Source of the DNA: Spirochaetaceae bacterium
Lineage (GTDB): Bacteria; Spirochaetota; Spirochaetia; DSM-27196; SLAA01
NCBI GenBank assembly: GCA_003552985.1
Contig: PUPD01000227.1
Span: 1-60,098 of the forward strand
Direction of reading: 5' to 3'
DNA length: 60,098 nucleotides
The position numbers and the translations under genes were made by a program. Shown piece by piece: positions 45,376-54,252 of this stretch; position 1 is the stretch's first letter; each line of letters opens with the position of its first letter. Under the pieces are notes generated by a model. It saw only the letters and a program-made list of their open reading frames with translations, was not told the origin of the DNA and did not search any database.

Positions 45376-46644
45376 CTACTCATTAGCAACACCGCACCAC
45401 CGTGCCGCGGCGACGGCCAAAACTTTGGCACAGGTTACGACCTGCTCGAACTCTACATATTCGTCCGTGCTGTGGATCATTCCACCTTTCGGCCCGAACA
45501 CCATCGCCGGCGTATCGCCGTACAGGACCGGCAACCTCAGATCGCACCCTCCCCCGCCCACGGTTCTCAGATCCCTGCCGGTAAGCTCCCGACTCACGCC
45601 TCTCATTGTGGTTACAAACGGATGGCCCGGGTCGATCTCGGCAGCCTCGAACCACAGCCCGAACCATTCCACTGTGGGCGGGTTGTGTTTCAGCCATGGA
45701 TCCTTGGAGGACCACTCCATCAGAAACCGCTTAAACCCCTCTTTCACGACGTGAATATCCTCGCCCGGCAGGCACTCGATGGTGCCCTCCATGACGCACC
45801 GGGACGGGACCGTGGAAGGCCACTCACCACCCCTGATGGTGCAGATCCCGAGCGGAGCCTTGGTGACGCCGTACTCGTCGTAAAGCGGGTGACGAGCTAC
45901 GGACTCGCGCATGATCGAATACTCCTCGATCGCCCGAAAAACCTCCATCGCTTTTCCGATAGGGTTCACCAGCTCATGCTTGTACTCCGTTCCGCCCTCC
46001 TGCCCCGGGACAGTGATGCGAAAATACTGAGCTCCGCGACTCGACACCGCCGCCTTGTCCAGGCCGGTCGGCTCGGTGAAGTTACACGCATCGGCACGGT
46101 AGCCCCTGATAACACAAGCCAGCGTCCCGTTTCCGCCGCTCTCCTCATCGACCACGCTCTCCAGTATCAGATCGCCGCGCAGCCTCACCCCGGCTCGCAT
46201 TAGCGCCTTGAGTGCACTGATATTGGCGACGCATCCGCCTTTCATGTCGGCGGCTCCGCGTCCGTATACTCGCCCGTCAACGAACTCCGCACCCCACGGA
46301 TCGAAGCTCCAGGCGGTTTGAGTCCCGGTCGGCACTACGTCGACATGCCCGTTGAGGATCAACGACCGTCCCCCGCCGGTTCCACGGGAAACCGCCACTA
46401 CGTTCGGCCTGTTCCGATAGTCGAGCTCCACCGGCACGTACGCTGGGTGTGCCCGAAGCTCTTCATCCGGAGGGTCCCAGACGTCGAGATCCAGATCCAT
46501 GCTTCGCAGCTCACGTTCCACAATCGCCTGTACGTCCGCCTCGTCGGGGTGCAGAGACGGCGTGCGAACTAGTTCCTGCAGGAGCGCCAGCATTTCGTCC
46601 CGTTGCGCTTCGACTGCCGCCAGCACGCGTAACTGCCATTCCAT
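45376..46644 (-). CDS. M20-family amidohydrolase (ArgE/DapE/ACY1-like deacetylase)
   Basis: LILNGHVDVVPTG; YGRGAADMKGGCVANI; ESVVDEESGGNGT; start trimmed to ATG after the PIG-L stop (TGAGATG). Confidence 0.92.
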   Translation of the reverse strand: MEWQLRVLAAVEAQRDEMLALLQELVRTPSLHPDEADVQAIVERELRSMDLDLDVWDPPDEELRAHPAYVPVELDYRNRPNVVAVSRGTGGGRSLILNGHVDVVPTGTQTAWSFDPWGAEFVDGRVYGRGAADMKGGCVANISALKALMRAGVRLRGDLILESVVDEESGGNGTLACVIRGYRADACNFTEPTGLDKAAVSSRGAQYFRITVPGQEGGTEYKHELVNPIGKAMEVFRAIEEYSIMRESVARHPLYDEYGVTKAPLGICTIRGGEWPSTVPSRCVMEGTIECLPGEDIHVVKEGFKRFLMEWSSKDPWLKHNPPTVEWFGLWFEAAEIDPGHPFVTTMRGVSRELTGRDLRTVGGGGCDLRLPVLYGDTPAMVFGPKGGMIHSTDEYVEFEQVVTCAKVLAVAAARWCGVANE

Positions 46645-46645
46645 C

Positions 46646-47452
46646 TCAGTTGTCCACTGCTGCATGCTCGAACCAGTCATCCAATGCCCCGAAGCGCAAC
46701 ACACGAAAGGGCTCGGCTGCCGTAACGCCGCAGAGACCGCCGCTTCGGTGTCCCTGTTCACGGATGATCCGAGCGATAACGGGTTCATAATCGCCTTGGT
46801 GGGCCTGCTCGATCTCAGGGACGCTTCGGCCCCAGGTCTTTGTCTGCAGCCACAACTGATGCACGATGTGCGTCATCATCAGTTGATGAGCACAGGCCGC
46901 ACGAATCTTGGTCTCAACGAGATCTGAAATGTCTTCGTAGCGGTTCACTTCAAGCAAGCGACGCGCGAAGTACCAGCGCTCGCAAACTGCGTGCGGTTCC
47001 AATCCCGACTCGAGGTGCTCGGGATGGTGTTTGTCGAACATTGCGGTCCAGAACGCCTCGTCTACCGCCTGCGCGATACGTACGTGGTCCTGATTGTTCT
47101 CATACAGGACTCCATACGGATCAAACGAGAATACCGCGTAGGGCCGGTGCTCGCGATAGAGCCGGATAAACCGCTCGCGAAGCTCGACCTCCGATACCTC
47201 GGCCAGGCAGTCCGAGGGGTAACCAAGCTCGACGATCTCGGAAACCCCGAGAATACGGGCCGCCTCGGCAAACTCAGCCGCGTTACGCTCGATCGTCTCT
47301 TCAACGCCCAGCGCCACCGAGTCCTTGTCGTCGATCGTCACTCTGACGACCACCACGTTCCACCCCTCGCGCGCACGCTTTGCGAGCGTGCCGCCGCAGA
47401 ATAACGCCGCATCGTCGGCGTGCGGCGCAATCATCATCAACGTTCTGCTCAT
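46646..47452 (-). CDS. PIG-L / LmbE family deacetylase (third copy)
   Basis: TLMMIAPHADDAALFCGGTLAKRAREG; HPEHLESGL; LYENNQDHVRIAQ. Confidence 0.85.
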   Translation of the reverse strand: MSRTLMMIAPHADDAALFCGGTLAKRAREGWNVVVVRVTIDDKDSVALGVEETIERNAAEFAEAARILGVSEIVELGYPSDCLAEVSEVELRERFIRLYREHRPYAVFSFDPYGVLYENNQDHVRIAQAVDEAFWTAMFDKHHPEHLESGLEPHAVCERWYFARRLLEVNRYEDISDLVETKIRAACAHQLMMTHIVHQLWLQTKTWGRSVPEIEQAHQGDYEPVIARIIREQGHRSGGLCGVTAAEPFRVLRFGALDDWFEHAAVDN

Positions 47453-47470
47453 AGACTCTTACACTCCTTC

Positions 47471-48958
47471 CTAAGCACGCAAAACCGGCGCACTGCAGAT
47501 CTCCTCAGCGGTATCAAGTAAAATCTCGGTTGCTTCCGGAGCCAGGTCGTTCGCTATGGTCTCGTACTTTCCCCACCAGTCGCGTTCCCCAAACTGCGTG
47601 GGGTGCGGCAGATACTGAAAATGACTGTTGGCATACCCGATCACGAATCCGAGGTCAGAGGAACAGCGACGCTGCCAATCTCGGCCCACGGCAACCAAGG
47701 GCTCGCCCGGCAATGCGACGAACCGGAACTCACCGAGTTGCATAACCTGAACCGGAACCAGGTGCTTCTGTGCCGCATCGCGCTCGCAACGCGAGCGTAT
47801 CAAACGGTACCGACAGACTGCAGCCATGAGCCGGCACATCTCCGATTCGGGTAACCTTCGCCTGATTACGACCTCCGAAGCTCGCGCCCAGAGCGCGGTA
47901 CTCTCCAGGTGGGCATCTGCGGTCGTCACACCGGTCTCCGCACCGAGGAACTCCATGATGACCGTCGCCTCGTGCGTCAGCTGCTCCTGGAGCTCATCCG
48001 CAGACCAGCCACTTCGGCTCGCGTCGCCGGAATGCGCACGCGCCCGCAGTGCGGCCCCGGAGCCCAAATAGGCGTCGGCGATCCGGCACTCTCGCTGGAC
48101 GCACCGAGGCTGCGAATCAGTTACCGGAGAGGCGTCCGCGATGACCCGGATAACCTCTGCGGCCAGCCGGCCTCCAAGATCGGCCGCTTCGTCATGCAGA
48201 ACGTCGGCATACCCACGCGGGTCGAGCGCATCGGCGTTTGGGCGACTCCGCGGTATTACGTCCCCGGAAGCTACGTTGACAAACAAGGCGACCGTTCCCG
48301 GGAATGCCCGCTCCACTGCCGACTGAGCGTGACCCGGGTAGTCGGCGCTGATCGCCATGTTGCGCCATCCGAGCGTCACGGGATGGCAGGCGCATCCGAA
48401 TACCACCGCGACCGGCAGGGACGAATGCCGTTCCACAATCTGAAGAACCGGGATTCGGTGATCCACGTCGTTCGGCCTTCCGCGGGTCCGGCGGTTACGC
48501 ATAAGCTCCGCTTTTCCAACACCGGCATGTAGCCGAGCCGGGCGCGCGGTTTGCACAGCCTTCAGTCCGGTCCGGACCACCGCCTCCGTCAGCCCGTTCA
48601 AGTACCGGCGATGCCGCTCATCGCGCGGCCTGAGGTCCGGTCCTGAATGAGTATGCGACGCTGCGATGCAGATCGCCTCACTGGAAACCGCAGCTTGGCT
48701 TGCGAGCCTCTGCTTAATCGCGCGAGCCAACGAGCCGGGTACATGGATAAGATCAAGGCCGATCAATAACAGGCTGCCGCGGGGGCCTCCGAGATACACC
48801 GCTTTTGCGCTGAGGGGATCAAGCACACCGCTGCTCGGCGAGGTCCGCTGTCCGAAACCACCCATGTATAACTCTTCTCGCGGAGTGATGTCCGTCCAAG
48901 CGCTCCCGGCAACGAGCTCTGCCCGACCCGCCATGCTCGCCATACTATAGATCCCCAC
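47471..48958 (-). CDS. Neutral/alkaline ceramidase-like protein (second copy)
   Basis: AGSAWTDITPREELYMGGFGQR; IAASHTHSGPDLRP; FGCACHPVTLGWRN; NVASGDVIPRS. Confidence 0.78.
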   Translation of the reverse strand: MGIYSMASMAGRAELVAGSAWTDITPREELYMGGFGQRTSPSSGVLDPLSAKAVYLGGPRGSLLLIGLDLIHVPGSLARAIKQRLASQAAVSSEAICIAASHTHSGPDLRPRDERHRRYLNGLTEAVVRTGLKAVQTARPARLHAGVGKAELMRNRRTRGRPNDVDHRIPVLQIVERHSSLPVAVVFGCACHPVTLGWRNMAISADYPGHAQSAVERAFPGTVALFVNVASGDVIPRSRPNADALDPRGYADVLHDEAADLGGRLAAEVIRVIADASPVTDSQPRCVQRECRIADAYLGSGAALRARAHSGDASRSGWSADELQEQLTHEATVIMEFLGAETGVTTADAHLESTALWARASEVVIRRRLPESEMCRLMAAVCRYRLIRSRCERDAAQKHLVPVQVMQLGEFRFVALPGEPLVAVGRDWQRRCSSDLGFVIGYANSHFQYLPHPTQFGERDWWGKYETIANDLAPEATEILLDTAEEICSAPVLRA

Positions 48959-49026
48959 TCATATATAAACTACATATTGCGTTAATTATTATATGAATGT
49001 ACTATTAAATAGAAACCGGATTCTGT

Positions 49027-49036
49027 CAACCGGTTG
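49027..49036. promoter_or_regulatory. Candidate operator palindrome CAACCGGTTG in divergent promoter region
   Basis: Perfect 10-bp palindrome between divergent ceramidase-like and PFK genes; further CCGGTT copies at 49014-49019 (inverted) and 49051-49056. Confidence 0.4.
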
Positions 49037-49080
49037 GTGACGCACTATCGCCGGTTTTAGATATTTTAGACTTTGAAAGG

Positions 49081-50322
49081 ATGGTGCAACGAATGCAGCG
49101 GGCAAACATGCTAATCGGCCAGTCCGGCGGACCCACCACGGTCATCAACGCCAGTCTGGCGGCTGTGGTGGAGCACGCGCGCCGGTCGGAGCTTGTCGAC
49201 CGCGTCTACGGTATGCGCTTCGGAATCGAAGGACTTCTGAGCGGGCACCTTATTGACCTCACCGGGTTGTCGACCGAGCGCCTTACGCGCCTGGCACGAA
49301 CTCCGTCGTCGGCTCTCGGCTCTTCGCGACACAAATTGAGCGATGACGAGCTGCCGCAACTCCTTGAGCAGTTGCGTAGTTTCAACGTCCGGTACCTGCT
49401 CATGATCGGTGGGAACGACACCATGGAGACCATACAGCGCGTAGAACAGTACTGCGCCGAAGAGCACTACCCGATTCATGGGGTCGGCATCCCCAAAACC
49501 GTCGATAACGACCTGTTCGGAACCGATCACACCCCGGGGTTTCCCTCAGCGGCGCGTTATCTCGCGCTCTCCGCACTCCAGGGCGGGTGCCTCGCCCGCG
49601 ATATGCGGCGCGTAGATCAATACCTGATCCTGCAAACCGTCGGACGCGACGCCGGTTGGCTCCCGGCCGCCACCGCCGCCGCCCGGCAACGGGAAGGTGA
49701 TGCTCCCCATCTGATCTACGTGCCGGAAGTGCCGATGAACCGGGATGCGTTCCTCCGGGACGCAACTGATTGCATCGATCGTCACGGTTGGGTATCAATA
49801 GTCTGTGGCGAGGGGGTTGCCTGGGACGACGGTACGCCGGTCTCAGCCAGCGCAACACTCGACCGTTTCTCGAACATCGAGTACGGCGCAATGGGCGGAA
49901 CCGGGGCTGCGCTGCATCTGCATCGGATTCTCGCAGAGCACACCGGCTTGCGCGGCGAATTCCAGATTCCGGAGTCCTTGCCGATGTGCGCCGCCGATCG
50001 AACCAGCGAGATCGACCGCAAAGAAGCGGCCGCCTGCGGCCGTGAGGCTGCTCGCCTCGCGCTCTCCGGCGCCTCCGGCATTATGGTTGGAATGAAACGT
50101 CGATCCGGCAGCTATGCTGTGGACTACATTACCGTGCCGTTGCAGGAGGTCGCTCGGCGGACTAAACCGATGCCGCCCGAGTATCTCGCCGGAGATAAGC
50201 GAGACGTCTCACCGGAGTTCCTCGCGTATCTGCGCCCGCTCATCGGCCCGCTGCCCGAGCACGAATCTCTCGACGACCTCGAACGGTCGTGGGCAGAGGC
50301 AGCCCGCAAAACCGACAGATAG
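49081..50322 (+). CDS. 6-phosphofructokinase family, probably PPi-dependent type
   Basis: GQSGGPTTVINASLAAVV; MIGGNDTMETI; GVGIPKTVDNDLFGTDHTPGF. Confidence 0.88.
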   Translation: MVQRMQRANMLIGQSGGPTTVINASLAAVVEHARRSELVDRVYGMRFGIEGLLSGHLIDLTGLSTERLTRLARTPSSALGSSRHKLSDDELPQLLEQLRSFNVRYLLMIGGNDTMETIQRVEQYCAEEHYPIHGVGIPKTVDNDLFGTDHTPGFPSAARYLALSALQGGCLARDMRRVDQYLILQTVGRDAGWLPAATAAARQREGDAPHLIYVPEVPMNRDAFLRDATDCIDRHGWVSIVCGEGVAWDDGTPVSASATLDRFSNIEYGAMGGTGAALHLHRILAEHTGLRGEFQIPESLPMCAADRTSEIDRKEAAACGREAARLALSGASGIMVGMKRRSGSYAVDYITVPLQEVARRTKPMPPEYLAGDKRDVSPEFLAYLRPLIGPLPEHESLDDLERSWAEAARKTDR

Positions 50323-50332
50323 GAGCATGAGC

Positions 50333-51337
50333 ATGAATCTACAGTCCGAACAGTACCGGCGCTTCAAGCTGGTTCGTGAAATGGAGCAAACCGGAAACGT
50401 CATCTCCGGGCTGAGCCGTGACCAAATCGAGCATACCCCGGTACGCTATCCGAAGATCCTTTTGACCGGCGAGGGTTCTTCGCGCATATTCCCCGGCAAG
50501 CATGCGGTCAACGACGCGCACCGCTTTGGGTATCACGATCAGGTCTTCACCGAGACCGCCGCGAACAGCGCCGATCTCGACCACACCGGCGAGAGCCTGT
50601 TCGTCGCGTCCAACTCCGGCCGCACCGCCGAATGCGTACGCCTGATCCGGCAGCTTGAAGAGCGCTCCGACACACACACGGTCGGACTAACGACGAATCC
50701 GGACTCTCCCGTCGCGACCGAGTGCGACGCACACTACATACTCACCTGTGGAAAAGAGGAGGCGGTTGCAGCGACCAAGACCGTCGTGGAGCAGGCGTTG
50801 TTCCACGACATTCTGTTGCGCTCGCGCAACGGCCGGACACCTGTGGAGCTCCGCGCCCTTGCCGAAGCGTTTCGCGACACGTTGGCCGCCACGGTACCCG
50901 AATCCGTGCTCAGGCCGCTCGCGGGCGCATCGCTCGTCTACTTCACCGGGCGCAACGACGGGGTTGCCGAGGAACTGACGCTCAAAACCAACGAGATTAC
51001 GCGTAAGAAGGCTGACTTCCTGGAAGGAACCTACGCCGTTCACGGCATCGAAGAGGTCATGGACCCTGGCGAGGCGGTGGTGCTGATTGACCCGCCTGCA
51101 AACGAGGAGCAGAAGTTCAAGGAGGTGTTACGGGAGGGTGTAGGTGTGTCGGTCATTGCAATCAGCACGCGAGACACCGCGTTCCCCACCTTCCGGATTG
51201 CCGATGCGGGCGAGCTCCAGCCGTACCTCCTGCTCGCCGCCGGCTGGAACCTGCTGGTTGAGCTCGGACTTCAGCTGGAGGTAGATCTCGACAAACCCCA
51301 GCGGGCGCGCAAGGTGGGCAATGAGTTTGTAGGGTGA
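50333..51337 (+). CDS. SIS-domain sugar-phosphate isomerase/deaminase (GlmS isomerase-domain-like)
   Basis: LLTGEGSSRIFPGK; FVASNSGRTAECVRLI; CGKEEAVAATKTVVEQALF; start placed after AGGAG at 50321. Confidence 0.87.
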   Translation: MNLQSEQYRRFKLVREMEQTGNVISGLSRDQIEHTPVRYPKILLTGEGSSRIFPGKHAVNDAHRFGYHDQVFTETAANSADLDHTGESLFVASNSGRTAECVRLIRQLEERSDTHTVGLTTNPDSPVATECDAHYILTCGKEEAVAATKTVVEQALFHDILLRSRNGRTPVELRALAEAFRDTLAATVPESVLRPLAGASLVYFTGRNDGVAEELTLKTNEITRKKADFLEGTYAVHGIEEVMDPGEAVVLIDPPANEEQKFKEVLREGVGVSVIAISTRDTAFPTFRIADAGELQPYLLLAAGWNLLVELGLQLEVDLDKPQRARKVGNEFVG

Positions 51338-51423
51338 CTCCGTGGGCGCCGGCACCCCCGGGTTCAAGCCGAGCCGGTTTCCACCAAGCCCGCCTCAGCC
51401 GGGCGCGCCTCGGAACAGCGCGC

Positions 51424-51930
51424 TTAGGCGAAACGTTTGCGAAGGTCGCGAACCCACGCGCTGATACGCTTCTGGGTGAGGTCGGGCTGGTTGTCCTCGT
51501 CGATCACGAGCCCGAGGAACCGGCCGTCGCGCACCGAGCCGGAACCGGTAAAGGCGTAGTTCTTGACCTCGGTTCGACCGACGAGGCCGGCGCCGCACGC
51601 ACTCACCTTGTCTGCCATCTGCCCCATCCAGCCGGCGAACGTATCCGGATAGTTCTGTTGGTCGCCCACAGCCAGGAGCGCGACCCGTCTGCCAGTCAGA
51701 TCAAGCTCATCGAAGGCCGGAAAGAAGGCTTCCCAATCGTCCTGAAGATCACCGGTGCCCCAGGTGGAACCGGCAAGAACCAGATTGCGGTACGCGAGCA
51801 TCTGCTCCGGCGTCGCCTCAGCAATGTTTAAGAGATCCGCCTTGTCATGCCCGAAGGTGTCACGCAGCCGCTGCGCGACATCACGAGTGTTGCCGGTGGA
51901 CGACCCGTAGAAGATGCCGACCTTATCCAT
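51424..51930 (-). CDS. Flavodoxin
   Basis: KVGIFYGSSTGNTRDVAQRLRD; VLAGSTWGTGDLQDDWEAFFPAFDELDLTGRRVALLAVGDQQNYPDTFAGWM. Confidence 0.95.
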   Translation of the reverse strand: MDKVGIFYGSSTGNTRDVAQRLRDTFGHDKADLLNIAEATPEQMLAYRNLVLAGSTWGTGDLQDDWEAFFPAFDELDLTGRRVALLAVGDQQNYPDTFAGWMGQMADKVSACGAGLVGRTEVKNYAFTGSGSVRDGRFLGLVIDEDNQPDLTQKRISAWVRDLRKRFA

Positions 51931-52006
51931 GCCAGAAACCTCAAGTCGGAGAGAGTCTTGCCACGTCGTCGATTAATGGAGACGATACCCAATTGGTCGG
52001 ACGCTG

Positions 52007-52957
52007 TCAATCAGCCCGCAGCGCCTCGATCAGCTCAGCGAGCACATCTGCAGCGCGATCGTTGGCCACCTGACAGGTTCCGGCAGCTGCGTGACCGCCG
52101 CCCCCGTAGCTGTGCATGAGATCGCCGACATTCGTCTTGCATGTCTTGTTAAAGATGGACTTCCCGAGTGTAAACACAGTGTTTTGCTTCCGAAAGCCCC
52201 AGATTATCTGAATGGAAACGTTCGTCTCGGGAAACAGCGCGTACTTGATGAATCGGTTTCCGGCGTAAACCGTCTCTTCTCCACGCATATCGATCACCAG
52301 TACGCTGTCCTCAAGGCGCGCACAGTTGCGGATTTGCTTCTTGAACATCTGCTCGTGCTCGAAATAGAGCTTCACTCGCTCGGCGACATCGGCTAAATCC
52401 AGAATCTCTTCGATCGCCAGCTCGCGGCAGTACTCGATAAGATCCAGCATGAGTTGATAATTGGAAATGCGAAAGTTCTTGAACCGTCCCAACCCGGTGC
52501 GGGCGTCCATGATGAAGTTGAGCAGGTCCCAGCGCTCGGGATGCAGTACTTCGTCCCTTGTAAAGCTTGCACTGTCGGCTTTGTCGACTGCCTCCAGCAT
52601 CTCGGCGGAAATATTCTTAAACCGGTCGGCGCCGCCGTAGTACTCATACACAACCCGCGCCGCCGACGGTGCGTCCGGGTCGATAATGTAATTCTGATAA
52701 CGATCCGCACGACGGGCTTCAGAATGGTGGTGATCGAATGCCAGGTGCACCCCTTCCACATACGGTAGATTGGTTATGATATCGTTTTCAGTGACCGCAA
52801 TCAGCCCATCCTGCATATCCTTGGGATGGACAAACTTGATCTCATCGATCACTCCGAGCTCGCGCAGTAACACGGCGCAGACTAGGCCGTCGAAGTCGCT
52901 GCGTGTCACCAGTCGATATCCCGTCCGCTGCTCGTTTGCGCTTTCAACTCTGACCAT
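52007..52957 (-). CDS. DHH-family phosphoesterase (exopolyphosphatase-like)
   Basis: RLVTRSDFDGLVCAVLLREL; HLAFDHHHSEARR; SYGGGGHAAAGTCQV; start trimmed. Confidence 0.88.
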   Translation of the reverse strand: MVRVESANEQRTGYRLVTRSDFDGLVCAVLLRELGVIDEIKFVHPKDMQDGLIAVTENDIITNLPYVEGVHLAFDHHHSEARRADRYQNYIIDPDAPSAARVVYEYYGGADRFKNISAEMLEAVDKADSASFTRDEVLHPERWDLLNFIMDARTGLGRFKNFRISNYQLMLDLIEYCRELAIEEILDLADVAERVKLYFEHEQMFKKQIRNCARLEDSVLVIDMRGEETVYAGNRFIKYALFPETNVSIQIIWGFRKQNTVFTLGKSIFNKTCKTNVGDLMHSYGGGGHAAAGTCQVANDRAADVLAELIEALRAD

Positions 52958-53132
52958 GCCGGGGCCTCCTGCAACGGGTGCTATGCTATCCCATACTCGG
53001 GCAGTGGGCAAGCAAAAACTTACTCTGCAGCGCCGCGACTCTTCACGATCTCGCGCACCGGCTGTACCGGCACCTACCCAGACGTAACAAGCCTTGATCC
53101 CCGCTCGTCTGCATAGTATATAAGAACATGCC

Positions 53133-54218
53133 ATGTTGAGACGAGCCTCGCCTGATTATGACGGACTGATCCTGGCAGCGGATATCGGCGGCACTAACAC
53201 GCGTTTAGCGATAGTAGCCAAACAAGATAACAGCTTCCGGATCCTCGGACGCTTTCAAACCGCGACGCCGGAGCATGAACGCTTCGAGGATGTATTGACG
53301 CTTGCCTTGCAGGAGATGGGCAAAGAAACCGACCTCAGAGAGCTGTCGCTGTGCTGTATCAGTGCCGCAGGCCCGGTGGTAAATGATGAATGCCGTCTTA
53401 CCAACGCTCCCTGGACGATTCGGCGCAACTCCATCGAGCAGACGACCGGAGTACGTACCTACCTGGTCAATGATTTCAGCGCAATCAGCTATGCCCTGCC
53501 GCTCCTCGACCGCGAGAACCCTGATCAGGTGCTCGACCTCCCAACCGTCGAAGGAAACCACGCAGTACCGCAGGAAGGAATCGCGGCGGTAGTCGGCGCC
53601 GGAACGGGCCTGGGAGTGGGCTTCATCGCGACCGACAACGGGAGCTACCGTGCCTGGCCGTCGGAAGGAGGGCACACAGACCTTACCCCCTGCGACGAGC
53701 GGACTGATGCGCTGGTACGACATCTGCGTGCCGAGCTCGGCGGGCATCCTGACTGGGAGCACGTCGTCTCAGGTGCCGGAATCGCCAACGTGTTCGGTTT
53801 TCTGCGCACCCACGAGTTCAGCGACTATTACGCCGAGATCGTAAACCGGGTTCTCGAGCTTCCGGCGCGCGAACGCGCGGCGCAGATCTCGGCGGCAGCC
53901 CACCATGACCCGCTGTGCCGTGCTACGATGGAGTTTTTCGTTGAGCTTTATGCGCGAGCAGCGGCCGGGGTCGCGCTCCAGTTGCTTCCCACCGCCGGGC
54001 TTTATCTCGGCGGCGGCATCGCGCCCAAGAACCTGCGCTTCTTCACGGAAGAACACCGCTTCATGCGCAGCTTCTGCGGCAGTTTCCACGCCAAGTTTCG
54101 CAATATCCTGAGCTACACGCCGGTCAGCATCATAACCGACCCCGAGGTGTCGCTGTACGGGGCGGCACACGCAGCCACAACCCTCGATCGTGTAGCGGCA
54201 GCCGACCGGCCGCTGTAA
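53133..54218 (+). CDS. glk: Glucokinase
   Basis: LILAADIGGTNTRLAIV; GPVVNDECRLTNAPWTI; LVNDFSAISYALP; GAGTGLGVGFI; PSEGGHTDLTP. Confidence 0.93.
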   Translation: MLRRASPDYDGLILAADIGGTNTRLAIVAKQDNSFRILGRFQTATPEHERFEDVLTLALQEMGKETDLRELSLCCISAAGPVVNDECRLTNAPWTIRRNSIEQTTGVRTYLVNDFSAISYALPLLDRENPDQVLDLPTVEGNHAVPQEGIAAVVGAGTGLGVGFIATDNGSYRAWPSEGGHTDLTPCDERTDALVRHLRAELGGHPDWEHVVSGAGIANVFGFLRTHEFSDYYAEIVNRVLELPARERAAQISAAAHHDPLCRATMEFFVELYARAAAGVALQLLPTAGLYLGGGIAPKNLRFFTEEHRFMRSFCGSFHAKFRNILSYTPVSIITDPEVSLYGAAHAATTLDRVAAADRPL

Positions 54219-54252
54219 CAATGGAAAGCACACTAGAGCCCTTGCTACGGAG

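Noticed and set aside
20795-51337. Antibiotic biosynthetic gene cluster interpretation
   Set aside because: DegT + Gfo/Idh resembles aminocyclitol biosynthesis, but there are no glycosyltransferases, resistance or export genes, while importers and hydrolases dominate. Catabolism is favoured.
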